47,388 nt of DNA from Collinsella aerofaciens (GTDB lineage Bacteria; Actinomycetota; Coriobacteriia; Coriobacteriales; Coriobacteriaceae): contig NZ_CAAKNY010000065.1 of the NCBI RefSeq assembly GCF_901212495.1, forward strand, positions 20 through 47,407. The letters run 5' to 3'. This document shows positions 16,285-25,565 of this stretch, one piece after another. The position numbers and the translations under genes were made by a program. Below the pieces are notes generated by a model. The model had not been told where the DNA came from. It saw nothing but the letters and a program-made list of their open reading frames with translations, and made no database searches. The first letter of the stretch is position 1, and every line of letters starts with the position of its first letter.

Positions 16285-16585
16285 ACTTGTATTTGGATCG
16301 ATGTGAGATTATCGTCTTCACATCGATCCAAATACCTTTGTTCTTGTTTAATTTATGAAATTATTTCCATAACTTCATAAAGATATGGAGACGAGGACCC
16401 GTGGGGGTCCTTTCTCATTTACCTCTACCTGCGCTTTTATCTGATTGTTGTATTTGAGCCCGATTTGTCAGAAATCGGGCAAGCTTTTGGTCAGCTTCTG
16501 GTACTTACCCACATGAACCATGGCGGTAGCCTCATCCCAAGCGCCGCGGCCTCCCCGTGCGGCGCACGAGGGATAAGGAGCAGCC
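16285..16585. other. gap with three hairpins before the adhesin gene
   Basis: No gene seen. It holds the operon terminator and two further short hairpins, AGGACCC/GGGTCCT (16394-16411) followed by TTTCTC and GCCCGATTT/AAATCGGGC (16458-16480) followed by AAGCTTTT. These look like stacked terminators or a structured leader. The ribosome site AAGGAG of the adhesin gene ends the gap. Confidence 0.6.
16289..16335 (+). terminator. sugar-acid operon terminator, perfect 18-bp stem
   Basis: GTATTTGGATCGATGTGA (16289-16306) is exactly complementary to 16318-16335, around an 11-base loop. CTTTGTTCTTGTTT follows. It ends the dehydratase-permease-lyase transcript. Confidence 0.85.
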
Positions 16586-19500
16586 ATGTCCAACGCACCC
16601 ACGCACTCTGTCCACAGCGCAATCGCAACAGGTCCGCTGCTCCTGCTCCTCTTTTTTCTGATCGGTTGCCTGATCCCAGGGGCCGCACTCGCCGTCGACG
16701 GGAGTGATGCCCTTAATTTCCGCACCATAAGCGACGGTTGCGGCCCCTTCGGTGTCGGAAAATACGAGGCACAGGACACTTCGATTTCGTACTGCATGAA
16801 TCAAGACTGCCCCGGCCCCAGCAAGCCGGGAGGACCATGGCGCACATATGACCAGGGCTGGACATGGCTCGATGACGAATTTGCCGCAATCGTCTGTCAC
16901 GGGTACCCCTCCAGCACATCCTTTGGCGGCCACAATCTGTCGCCCGATCTCGCCCGTGCCGCCACCCAAATTGCCGTGTGGATGCTCAACGGAACCACGC
17001 ACCCCGATGGCACCTATTCGTATACAAATAGCAAGGGAGTTGTCAGGAGCGGTAGGTTTTACGAAAACGCCGAGGCCGTAGCGGCTGCACGTTGGCTCTA
17101 CGACAGCGCTAAGTCCGGATCCATTAAGGCGGCCCCACATCGAGCCAGGCGTTATCACGGCCCGGTCTCGAGCGAGGGTCGACACCAGGACATGCTCTAT
17201 GTTCTGCCCGCCGTCTCCGTATCTTTCCAAAAACAATCGTCCCAGGCTGACATCACCGCCGGTAACGACACCTACAGACTCGGTAGCGCAACCTTCGATA
17301 TCTTTGAAAGTGCGGGCGATGCACGTGTCGGCACTATCCAGACGGACGAAAACGGGCGTGCACAAGCAACACTTTTGCCCAATACGGCATATTACTTGGT
17401 CGAAACCAAAGCCCCGGCAGGCTATATCCCTCGAAGCGACCGAATAGCCTTCACCACACAAAACAGCGGCGAACATGTCACTATTAACGAGCAGCCCGGC
17501 ACCATCACCTTGCGTATTGCAAAAATCGATGCCGCCACGGATGCCGGCGCCCAAGTTGGGGCATCGCTTGCGGGCGCTGAATTCACCTGCGTCTCGCAAT
17601 CCACTCCCGGCTGGACTCGCACCCTTACGACCGACGAAAACGGACGGGCGATCCTCAATGACGTTCCTCTGGGCACTTTTACCATCTACGAATCGAAAAC
17701 ACCCGAGGGCTACCTGATTTCAAACGACTGTTGGAGCTACACCGTCGGTGCCGAGCAACTCGGAGATACGGGCATCGTTGAGCTTGAAAGCCGTATTCCC
17801 AACACCCCCATCGCCTTTGACCTTGAAATCTCGAAGTTTAAGGACCATGGCAATAACGATGAGTCCGGCCTTGAACAGCCGGCGGGAGGCGTCGTCTTTG
17901 AAGTTGTCAGCAATAGCTCTCAACAAGTCGTCGGTACGTTGACCACAAACGTTTACGGCTTTGCCTCCACCAAAGACCAGCCCGAAGCATGGTTTGGCGC
18001 AGGCAAGCGACCCGCCGGCGCTCACGGTGCCATTCCCTACGACCGCGCGGGCTACACCGTTCGCGAGGTTGCAAAAACGGTCCCTGAAGGATTTAAGCAA
18101 GCAGGGGAATGGACCATCGGGGCCAACCAGATTTCCGACGGCGCCGAGCTTCAATATATCGTGGACAACCACGCCCTGTCGACACATCTCCAGATTGTAA
18201 AACGTGATGCCCAAACAGGCGCCTCTGTTCCCCTAGCCGGATTTACCTTCCAACTACTCGACAGCAATCACAAACCTGTCTCGCAAACATGCTGGTATCC
18301 AGCACATAACGTAATGAACACCTTTACGACCGATGCGACGGGCACCGTCACACTGCCCGAATCGCTCGTGCCGGGCACCTATTATGTACGCGAAACCTCG
18401 GCCAAAGAGCCCTATCTTGTCGGCGAAGAGATCGAGGTAAACATACCCGCCGACATAAACCTAACACCCGTCGCAATCGCCTCGTATTATGACCGCGCCG
18501 CGACCGGAAACATCAGGATCGTTAAAACCAATGCCGTGGACGGCAGCAGCCTCGCGGGCGCCATCTTTGAGATCCGTGCCTCGGGTGATATCGTGCGTCC
18601 CGACGGTGGTATCGCCGCGGTCGGTGGTGAGACCGTCGCGACCGTCACGACTGATGAAACCGGAGAAGCATGCGCGGACAACCTCCCGCTGGGATCTGGC
18701 ACCGCACGCTACGAGGTTTTCGAGACTCAAGCGCCGACAGGCTTCTTACTCGATCGGACATCCCATATTGTCGACCTTACTTATGCCGACCAGAAAACAC
18801 CCGTTGTGGAAGCACGGCTTAACGTATCCGACGATTACACCAAGGTTGATATTTCCAAGGTCGATGCAAGCGGTGAACAGGAAGTGGAAGGCGCACGGCT
18901 CACCTTATATGGTCCCGATAAAACCGAAATCGACTCCTGGACCTCATCTGACAAGCCGCACCGCGTCGAACATCTTGCACCCGGCACCTACTCGTTGCGC
19001 GAAATGATGTCTCCGCGGACCTATGACCTTGCCGAGGAGATAACGTTTGAAATAAAGGATACGGGAGAAGTCCAATCCGTCGCTATGAAGGATGCGCCCA
19101 TCGAGATCAAAGGACAGGTCGACAAGCGTCAGGAGCTTGTCCAACCTATCGGGAAGGGTCTGCTGGCCAACGGCGATGGTAAAAATCGCGCCGCGACGCA
19201 AACCAATACGGATGGACTTTTCTCCTATACCATCGACGCCAGAAACGATTCAGCTACCTGGGTTGATGAGTTCACAATTACCGATGATCTTGAGTGTGCC
19301 GAGGACGATACAGCGAGATTCGTCTCAGTTGAAACCCCCGTCGCCATCGGCGACCTCAACGGGCTGTGCAACGTGTGGTATCGAACATCTCCGGCAGGAA
19401 CAAGCGATTCGGGCAAGGAGGCCAATGCAACGCTTGACGACGGGCATCGCAATCCATGGCTCGAAACGGACGAGGTTACAAAGCTGCTGGGCGACGGTGT

Positions 19501-20017
19501 GCGTCTCGTCGATTACGACGGGTGGCACCTATGGAAAGCAGATATCCCGACGGACAAGTCTGTCACGCTCGATACGAAAGAGATTGATCTTACAGACGAC
19601 GTCGTCATCACGGGCATCCGTTTTGAATACGGTGCGGTAGCCGCCGACTTTACAACCAGAAGCGAGGCGGGCTCTTGGACCCGCGACGATCTCAAAGACG
19701 AGCACGATGATCTTGACGATGCCAAGGCGGCCCTTAACTCGGATGCCCGAGGCGCAGTCGTGCATATGCAGGCGACGTCGTCCTATACGCCCCAAACCGC
19801 ACTTGTCAACAGCGCGCGCGTCGATCTTTGCCGCAACGGCGGTGGCGATAAACTCGAGGCACATGATGAGGACCGCGTCATCCAACGGTGCGCCCGGCCT
19901 CAAAACCTGCCGGCAACAGGATCTGTTGCCGTCGCCGCATGCATCACCGCACTCCTGACCTCGGGCACTGCAGCCATATGGTTCGCTCGCCTTAGGTCGG
20001 CCATAAAGAAGCGCTAG
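16586..20017 (+). CDS. LPXTG-anchored adhesin with thioester domain and Cna_B/SpaA repeats
   Basis: 1143-residue cell-wall protein. It begins with a signal peptide (about 1-36, LLLLLFFLIGCLIPGAALA). The N-terminal region looks like a thioester adhesion domain: Cys70 in SISYC and Gln128 in AATQIAVW match the YC and TQxAxW motifs that form the Cys-Gln bond. About six Cna_B/SpaA-like units follow (roughly 210-300, 305-395, 410-530, 533-635, 640-745 and 750-850). They show Lys starts (IAKID, ISKFKD, IVKRD, IVKTN, ISKVD) and Glu closers (VETKAPAGY, YESKTPEGY, FETQAPTGF) expected to form isopeptide bonds. A C-terminal domain and stalk follow, then LPATG at 1108, a membrane segment and a basic tail for sortase. 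No sortase or partner pilin is adjacent. AAGGAG precedes ATG 16586. Confidence 0.9.
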   Translation: MSNAPTHSVHSAIATGPLLLLLFFLIGCLIPGAALAVDGSDALNFRTISDGCGPFGVGKYEAQDTSISYCMNQDCPGPSKPGGPWRTYDQGWTWLDDEFAAIVCHGYPSSTSFGGHNLSPDLARAATQIAVWMLNGTTHPDGTYSYTNSKGVVRSGRFYENAEAVAAARWLYDSAKSGSIKAAPHRARRYHGPVSSEGRHQDMLYVLPAVSVSFQKQSSQADITAGNDTYRLGSATFDIFESAGDARVGTIQTDENGRAQATLLPNTAYYLVETKAPAGYIPRSDRIAFTTQNSGEHVTINEQPGTITLRIAKIDAATDAGAQVGASLAGAEFTCVSQSTPGWTRTLTTDENGRAILNDVPLGTFTIYESKTPEGYLISNDCWSYTVGAEQLGDTGIVELESRIPNTPIAFDLEISKFKDHGNNDESGLEQPAGGVVFEVVSNSSQQVVGTLTTNVYGFASTKDQPEAWFGAGKRPAGAHGAIPYDRAGYTVREVAKTVPEGFKQAGEWTIGANQISDGAELQYIVDNHALSTHLQIVKRDAQTGASVPLAGFTFQLLDSNHKPVSQTCWYPAHNVMNTFTTDATGTVTLPESLVPGTYYVRETSAKEPYLVGEEIEVNIPADINLTPVAIASYYDRAATGNIRIVKTNAVDGSSLAGAIFEIRASGDIVRPDGGIAAVGGETVATVTTDETGEACADNLPLGSGTARYEVFETQAPTGFLLDRTSHIVDLTYADQKTPVVEARLNVSDDYTKVDISKVDASGEQEVEGARLTLYGPDKTEIDSWTSSDKPHRVEHLAPGTYSLREMMSPRTYDLAEEITFEIKDTGEVQSVAMKDAPIEIKGQVDKRQELVQPIGKGLLANGDGKNRAATQTNTDGLFSYTIDARNDSATWVDEFTITDDLECAEDDTARFVSVETPVAIGDLNGLCNVWYRTSPAGTSDSGKEANATLDDGHRNPWLETDEVTKLLGDGVRLVDYDGWHLWKADIPTDKSVTLDTKEIDLTDDVVITGIRFEYGAVAADFTTRSEAGSWTRDDLKDEHDDLDDAKAALNSDARGAVVHMQATSSYTPQTALVNSARVDLCRNGGGDKLEAHDEDRVIQRCARPQNLPATGSVAVAACITALLTSGTAAIWFARLRSAIKKR

Positions 20018-20029
20018 CACGATGAAAAA

Positions 20030-20060
20030 GCGGGCGAGCCAGTCTCCCGGCTCACCCGCC
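20030..20060. terminator. bidirectional hairpin between convergent genes
   Basis: GCGGGCGAGCC pairs with GGCTCACCCGC (one mismatch). The minus strand has the TTTTTC tail, so it best serves the small membrane-protein gene to the right and may also stop adhesin transcripts. Confidence 0.75.
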
Positions 20061-20082
20061 TTGGGCATAAACGATGAATCGG

Positions 20083-20301
20083 CTATTCAGCAGATGACGA
20101 ACCGCCATCGATGGCCGCCTGATCGGACTCGGAAATACCGTCGGCGCCCAAACTTTGCTCTTGGTCCACCTCTTTGTTCATTGTTGTCTCGGGCGTCGAT
20201 CCCTTAACGCCGACGACATACGCGGCCCCAAAACCCAATGCGATAGCGATCAGGGTCAAAATCAGATAGATGGGCCAATGGCGCTTGATGTACGAAAACA
20301 C
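20083..20301 (-). CDS. small single-pass membrane protein
   Basis: 72 residues with one membrane segment (about 9-31, WPIYLILTLIAIALGFGAAYVVG) and an acidic, Ser/Glu-rich tail (ESDQAAIDGGSSSAE). No family recognised. The start is GTG 20301 with AAGGAG six bases before it. It lies 22 bases downstream of the M28-like membrane gene on the same strand, so it is probably co-transcribed and may act with it at the membrane. Confidence 0.75.
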   Translation of the reverse strand: MFSYIKRHWPIYLILTLIAIALGFGAAYVVGVKGSTPETTMNKEVDQEQSLGADGISESDQAAIDGGSSSAE

Positions 20302-20323
20302 GCTGACTCCTTAGCGGATCTGT

Positions 20324-23300
20324 CTACGAACGACGAATGACCTCGGTCACGACCTCGGACACCGTAGCGATATTGGTCGGATTGACGTTGTACGGCAGGT
20401 CATCCTCGGTGCGAGCGCAGGCAAGGCGCGGGCCGTCCACACCGGCGATCGTAAGGGCGCGACGGCTCGCCTCGAGCGCTGCGGATGCATCGGTTTTTGC
20501 ATAGGGCATCTCGAATGCACCGCAATCGACGTGGAACGACTTACACACCTTGCTGACAAGATTCATGATGCGGCGATCGCCCTTAAACAGCTGCTGCTCT
20601 CCCTCGACCGTTACCACCGAAAGCCTGCCGGCACCGATAGACTCGAGGTTGATGAAGAACACACCGCGGAGCTTGTCACGATGCGAGGCCAAAAACGCCC
20701 TCATGCCGGCGCCGTCGCAATCGGACGCGCCCGTTGCGACGAACCAGATATCGTGGCCGAGCAGCTCATCGTCACCCATGGAGGCAACGGCCGAGAGCAT
20801 ATCCTCGGCAGAGGCACCATCGGAAGAGGTGGCGCCGCCCTTCCAGCCGTCGTCGTCATCCTCGAAGTTATCCCACGAGCCAATGCCGCGGCCAGACTTC
20901 TTGGCATCGTAATCGTCCTCGACGCCCAACCAGTCGCTCATGCTGTCCTGCTCGTTCTTCTTTTTGCGGCCGAACAAGCCGCCCAGGCCACGCTTCTGCG
21001 GCTTGGCGCCCGTCGAAGTAGGAGCCGAGATGGTCTCGAGCGGCTGTGCACCCGGGGAGATGGGTATGGGGGTCGCGACCGGTGCCGATGTGGGCTCGGG
21101 GCCCTGCGCCGTCGCAAAGGGATCATTTGTCTGTGCCGAAGGATCGGGAAGATCGAACAGCGACGTGCGGGACGCGGCGTTGGCCTGTTGCATCGAAGGC
21201 AGCGACGGATCGGGGACCGAGGCCAGTGGTGACGAAGAGGGCGCAGGCGCTGAGGCCGGATCGGGGATATTCATTTGCTGGCGCGGAGGTACCTGAGACG
21301 AAATCTGCGCCATGAGGGAGTCAACTGTCTCGTCTTGCGTGGGAGCGATATTGGCCACCGTGGCACCGGGGTCGCTCGGCGCGGGCATGGTAAAGATCTG
21401 CGTAGAATAAGGCCTGGGCTCATCCGTCTTGGGAGCCTCGTCAACCGCAGGGGGCTCCTGCTCCATAGCAGAAGCCCCGACCTGCTCGGGTGCGCTGGCC
21501 TCAACGGAATCGGCCTCGTCGACAACCGAATCATCGGCGGCAGCCTGGGCATCATCAGAGATGGGAAGGGACTCGGCAATTGCGGTGCCCTGCTTTTCAA
21601 ACGTCATCGTGGCATCAAATGACATGGTGCCATCGACCGGCTGCTGCGCCTCAGAGGACGTCGCAGCCGCGGAAACGTCAGCGGATGTCGGCTGCGGAGT
21701 CTCGAAAGACGTCGTGGCGTCGGTAACATCGACAGGCTCCGGCTGCGCGGCCTCGCTCCGCTCGAACTCCCGTGCCGCACGCTCACGCTCGGCCTCGGCG
21801 GCCTGCTGCTGGGCGATGGCCTCCCGCTCGGCGGCCTCGCGGGCAGCGGCGCGCTTTTCCTCAAAGTCGTCGACGAACTTCTTGCCCTTCGCAAGGGCAC
21901 CCTTAAAGAAGCTAGAAGCGCTGGCACCAATCGAAGAGAACGCGGAAGCGATATCGGCATGGGGCGTTGTCGAGGGAAGCTCGGCCGAGAAATCGGTGTC
22001 ACTCTCATAGGACACGCGCTGCGGATACTCGTCATAGTCTTCGTCGGCGGTCTCGTCTTCAACCTGTGCCGGAGCGGCAGGCGCCAGAATATCCAGACCG
22101 GCTGCAGGATCGAGTGCGGTCTTTGCGTCAGACTCCGTGGCAGCAACAGGGGCAGCGACCGGCTCGGCGGGAGCAACAGCCGTATTGGCCGCGGGAGCAG
22201 GCTCCGGCTCAAACGTCGGCTCCTCGCCCTCTTCGTAATCGAGCGTGCAGGACTCGGGGAGCATGCCGAGCGCACGGATGGCATCCGAACCAAAGCGGAT
22301 ATTGCCGGCGGCATTGCGATAGAGCCTGGGCTTGGGCTCGGCGACTTCGACCACTGTGGGCTCCTCCGCCGGCTCGGCGGAGGACTTTTCCTCATTGGAC
22401 ACTTCGGCCTGGGCAGTCTGGTCTTGAGCCTCGGGCGCGACAACGCCGATCAGCGTCTCGTCGTCAGAGGCACCCTCAAAACCATCGATCTGTCCATCAA
22501 AAGCCTCGTCCTGCTCGGGTACATCGACAGACGCCGACGGCTGGCCAAACTCGTCCTCGTCGCAGGAAGGCTCCTCATATTCAATGGTGTTTCCGTAGTC
22601 GTTTTGCTGCTGGGCCGCGGCATATTCGGCCGCCGCGCGCGCCATTTCCTCGGCGCGACGCTTCTGCTCGCCAAAATAGGTATCGAATGGGATGTCGTCG
22701 GGGAACTCGTTTTCGCCCTGATAGGGGGCAACGTTGTCCATGACACCGAGCATGGCGGCGACAGAGGACTTGTTGCACACCGCGCCAGACGTGTAGGGAA
22801 GCACAAAACGGTTGGAGATGATATTGGCGGCGTTGGCCAGCGCCACAAGGGAAGCCAGAATCGCGACAACCCACAGCAGGACCTTGAGCACGCCGGGGAG
22901 CGGCAGGATACGCAGGATGGCGACAGCCGCGGGTGCGATCGTGGCGACAGGCAAGAGCTTGGCGATGAGCGCGCGGTACGGAGCGTAGGGCTCGCGAGCA
23001 AGGAGCTCGGCACGGGGGGAATCATAGTGCGCTACCACGACGACCGGGCGGTTGCGCGGAGACGCAAGCGGGCCCGAGGCCTTGTGATAGGCGATGACAT
23101 TTTGGCTCACACCGGTCTTTCCCAGGCGCGAAACCACGGGATGCCCCGTGCGCTCGAGCACGTAGAGCACGGCGCCGACAATGGCCAGCAAGGTGCCGAC
23201 CAAGCCGATACCGCCACCGACACCCATCAGCAGGGCGCCGGCAAACGCCAGAATACCGGTAACGGCAAACGCCAACCTGCTGGGCGCGGGAGCATTAAAT

Positions 23301-23440
23301 TCCTGCACCTCGGGGTCAAAGCCGTGGTTGCGGAAAATCTGAGCGATATCCTCGGCAGCCAGGCGCTCTTCTTCACTGCACGCCGGCGTAATGCCGGTGT
23401 TCTGCAGCAGGTGGTTAATATAGTTCTGGGTGTTCGCCAT
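20324..23440 (-). CDS. membrane M28 peptidase-like protein with large disordered insert
   Basis: 1038 residues. The N-terminal part resembles an M28 aminopeptidase: RPVVVVAHYDSPRAE keeps His138 and Asp140, and TSGAVCNKSSVAAM matches the region that usually holds the bridging Asp. It is interrupted by hydrophobic segments (about 57-95 and 158-208). After about residue 240 comes roughly 650 residues of Glu/Ala/Pro-rich, low-complexity sequence. The M28 fold then resumes at HDIWFVATGASDCDG, FFINLESIG and YAKTDASAA. The usual ligands appear replaced (Asp to Cys222, Glu-Glu to Ser906-Asp907, Asp to Glu933, His to Ala985), so a non-catalytic role is likely. ATG 23440 has GGAG five bases upstream; the upstream 50-codon frame is rejected. 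Confidence 0.75.
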   Translation of the reverse strand: MANTQNYINHLLQNTGITPACSEEERLAAEDIAQIFRNHGFDPEVQEFNAPAPSRLAFAVTGILAFAGALLMGVGGGIGLVGTLLAIVGAVLYVLERTGHPVVSRLGKTGVSQNVIAYHKASGPLASPRNRPVVVVAHYDSPRAELLAREPYAPYRALIAKLLPVATIAPAAVAILRILPLPGVLKVLLWVVAILASLVALANAANIISNRFVLPYTSGAVCNKSSVAAMLGVMDNVAPYQGENEFPDDIPFDTYFGEQKRRAEEMARAAAEYAAAQQQNDYGNTIEYEEPSCDEDEFGQPSASVDVPEQDEAFDGQIDGFEGASDDETLIGVVAPEAQDQTAQAEVSNEEKSSAEPAEEPTVVEVAEPKPRLYRNAAGNIRFGSDAIRALGMLPESCTLDYEEGEEPTFEPEPAPAANTAVAPAEPVAAPVAATESDAKTALDPAAGLDILAPAAPAQVEDETADEDYDEYPQRVSYESDTDFSAELPSTTPHADIASAFSSIGASASSFFKGALAKGKKFVDDFEEKRAAAREAAEREAIAQQQAAEAERERAAREFERSEAAQPEPVDVTDATTSFETPQPTSADVSAAATSSEAQQPVDGTMSFDATMTFEKQGTAIAESLPISDDAQAAADDSVVDEADSVEASAPEQVGASAMEQEPPAVDEAPKTDEPRPYSTQIFTMPAPSDPGATVANIAPTQDETVDSLMAQISSQVPPRQQMNIPDPASAPAPSSSPLASVPDPSLPSMQQANAASRTSLFDLPDPSAQTNDPFATAQGPEPTSAPVATPIPISPGAQPLETISAPTSTGAKPQKRGLGGLFGRKKKNEQDSMSDWLGVEDDYDAKKSGRGIGSWDNFEDDDDGWKGGATSSDGASAEDMLSAVASMGDDELLGHDIWFVATGASDCDGAGMRAFLASHRDKLRGVFFINLESIGAGRLSVVTVEGEQQLFKGDRRIMNLVSKVCKSFHVDCGAFEMPYAKTDASAALEASRRALTIAGVDGPRLACARTEDDLPYNVNPTNIATVSEVVTEVIRRS

Positions 23441-23638
23441 GTGCGCTCCACATCCATAATCCGACAAATAGGCCCAATGTATGCACATTAGAACCGTATA
23501 TAGTCGAAAGTATACCCCGAGCGAGCGCAAACGACCGAATTCCGGCCATCTTAACGCCGCGAGCGGACAAGGATATAGCCTAATCTCCATATCGGACTAA
23601 AATCATGGCATCAAACGACCTTCTCATGCGAGGATTCT

Positions 23639-24661
23639 ATGACGGCAAGCGACGCGACCGCGACAATTAAAAAGGGGGCACCCGAGCCCGGTTTCGATAA
23701 AACGGCTCAGCGCATCCTCAACCTTTTCTTTGTACTCAACAGCTCTCCCGAACCGCTGACGACCGAGCAAATCGTCCTGGATTCCGATTTGGGATACGGC
23801 TCGGGCAATATCGACTCAGACAAGCGTAAGTTCCGCCGCGATCGCGATAAGCTGCTCGAACGCGGCATCGTTATCAGGGAGGTTCGTGCTGCCGGAGCGC
23901 AGGAAACCGAGGAGAGCGCGTGGACGATCGACCGCGAGCACACGTTTGCCGCGGGCGGTCTCATCACCGCAGACGATGCCGACATCCTGCTCAATGCCAT
24001 CGACCAGACACTCGCGGCAGGCTCATCCATCTTTGCCGCACCGCTTGCCGACATTCGCTCCAAGATTGCCTACCTCACCGGCACGTCGGCGACAGGAGAG
24101 GCACCGATCCGCCGCTCTCCCGCCGTCGATGCGGTATGGAGTGCCTTTGCCGAGCGTTGCGCGCTGCGCTTTTTGTACCAAAACGGACGCGGCGAGCAAC
24201 GCGAACGGACCGTTTGCGTCTACGGCATGTTCGAGCGCGAGGGCGCGGCATACTTCTGCGGCCTCGACAATGCCACCGACAATATCAGAACATTCCGCTG
24301 CGACCGCATCATTCGCGCCTGGAGACCTTCGAAAGCCTACGCCATCCCTGCGGATTTCAACCTCAACGATTACTTATTCTTTGAGTTCGATTTTGCCGAC
24401 CGCCCGCCTGTTGCGGCTACGTTCTCGTTCGCGCGTGAAGCGCAGGCCGATATGATCAGCGGTCTCACACGCGGACGAGGCGAACTCATGCGCACCGAAG
24501 CAGGTTGGACTTGGACCGTTGACGTGCGCGACTTTGAGGCCGCAGCCTCGTTTTGCATGGCCCATGCCATGGATGGCATGAGGCCCGTCGCCCCCGATTC
24601 TCTCAAACAGGCGTGGAATCACCTCATCGAAAGGACGGTGCACGAGCATGCCCGTGCGTAA
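23639..24661 (+). CDS. WYL-domain transcription regulator (PafB-like position)
   Basis: 340 residues: an N-terminal winged helix (FDKTAQRILNLFFVLNSS... RKFRRDRDKLLERGIVI), a WYL-type domain in the middle (ALRFLYQNGRGEQRERTV, FCGLDNATDNIRTFRCDRI) and a C-terminal WCX-like part. WYL regulators bind nucleic-acid or nucleotide ligands and often respond to DNA damage. It overlaps the next WYL gene by 14 bases, as in the PafB-PafC pair of other Actinomycetota. No Pup-proteasome genes are nearby. GAGG precedes ATG 23639. It is divergent from the M28-like gene, with about 200 bases of shared promoter region. Confidence 0.85.
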   Translation: MTASDATATIKKGAPEPGFDKTAQRILNLFFVLNSSPEPLTTEQIVLDSDLGYGSGNIDSDKRKFRRDRDKLLERGIVIREVRAAGAQETEESAWTIDREHTFAAGGLITADDADILLNAIDQTLAAGSSIFAAPLADIRSKIAYLTGTSATGEAPIRRSPAVDAVWSAFAERCALRFLYQNGRGEQRERTVCVYGMFEREGAAYFCGLDNATDNIRTFRCDRIIRAWRPSKAYAIPADFNLNDYLFFEFDFADRPPVAATFSFAREAQADMISGLTRGRGELMRTEAGWTWTVDVRDFEAAASFCMAHAMDGMRPVAPDSLKQAWNHLIERTVHEHARA

Positions 24662-25565
24662 ACTCACCAGCGAGCAAAGACTCTCGCGCGCCATCGACAT
24701 CATGGAGGCCCTCTACGCCGCCGGCGAGAATGGCATGACACGAGACGAGCTTTGCGGCCGCTTTGATATCACGGGGGCATCGCTCGACGAGGTTCTCGAG
24801 ATCGTCTCGACGCTTGCGGACCGAGAATCGGGCGCACGTATTATCTGCGAACACCGCGGCCAGTGCGTGGTCCTCACCGGTGATGCGGGGCGCGTGCTAC
24901 CGCTGCGTCTGAGTGCCGCCGAGGGCGCTGTGCTCAACCATGAACTTGAATCATTGGGGATCGAACCCCAAGCGGCGGCTCGAATTCGGCGCGCACTTCT
25001 TCCCAAAGAGCTCGGCTACAACCAGCGCGTCTTTGACACCGTCGCCCACGGATCGCACTGGCAGCAGCTGAGCTGCGCCATTCGGGACGGCGTTCGCTGC
25101 CGCATCTCGTATCGCTCGATGGATGACACGCAAGCGCGCGAGCGCTTGGTCGACCCCTTGCGTATCACAACAAACGGCGACCAAACGTATCTGATTGCCT
25201 GGGATGTCGCGGTCGATGAACAGCGTACCTATCGCATGGATAAAATCGAGGACCTGGTCTTGACCGATGACTCCGTCGTGCGCCACGCACCGGAACCCGC
25301 GACCCTCCATGACTCCCTCGCCCAGGCGGAGCGGAGCGCGAAGCTTCTCATGCCGCGCGCCTTGGCAGAGCGCCTAGACTGGCCCGGCATCATGTCGATT
25401 GAACCCAATGGGGCGGACAGCTCAACAGTGAATGTGCGCTACGGCTCCGAGCGCTGGCTGTTAAGCCAGGTAATCGCAGCGGGCGGGGCCATCCGCATCT
25501 TGGATGACCCCGCCCTGTCAGAGCGTCTGTGCGATATGGCAAAATCCCTCGTCTGTCCGCTTTAG
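24648..25565 (+). CDS. WYL-domain transcription regulator (PafC-like position)
   Basis: 305 residues: an N-terminal helix-turn-helix (SEQRLSRAIDIMEALYAAGENGMTRDELCGRFDIT), a WYL core (GVRCRISYRSMDDTQARERLVDPLRITTNGDQTYLIAWDVAVDEQRTYRMDKIEDLVLTD, read discontinuously) and a C-terminal WCX region ending at LVCPL. The start ATG 24648 overlaps the previous gene, which implies coupled synthesis and a likely heterodimer. Its stop abuts the convergent helicase gene with a four-base overlap. By analogy to PafBC it may activate DNA-repair genes (inference). Confidence 0.85.
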   Translation: MPVRKLTSEQRLSRAIDIMEALYAAGENGMTRDELCGRFDITGASLDEVLEIVSTLADRESGARIICEHRGQCVVLTGDAGRVLPLRLSAAEGAVLNHELESLGIEPQAAARIRRALLPKELGYNQRVFDTVAHGSHWQQLSCAIRDGVRCRISYRSMDDTQARERLVDPLRITTNGDQTYLIAWDVAVDEQRTYRMDKIEDLVLTDDSVVRHAPEPATLHDSLAQAERSAKLLMPRALAERLDWPGIMSIEPNGADSSTVNVRYGSERWLLSQVIAAGGAIRILDDPALSERLCDMAKSLVCPL

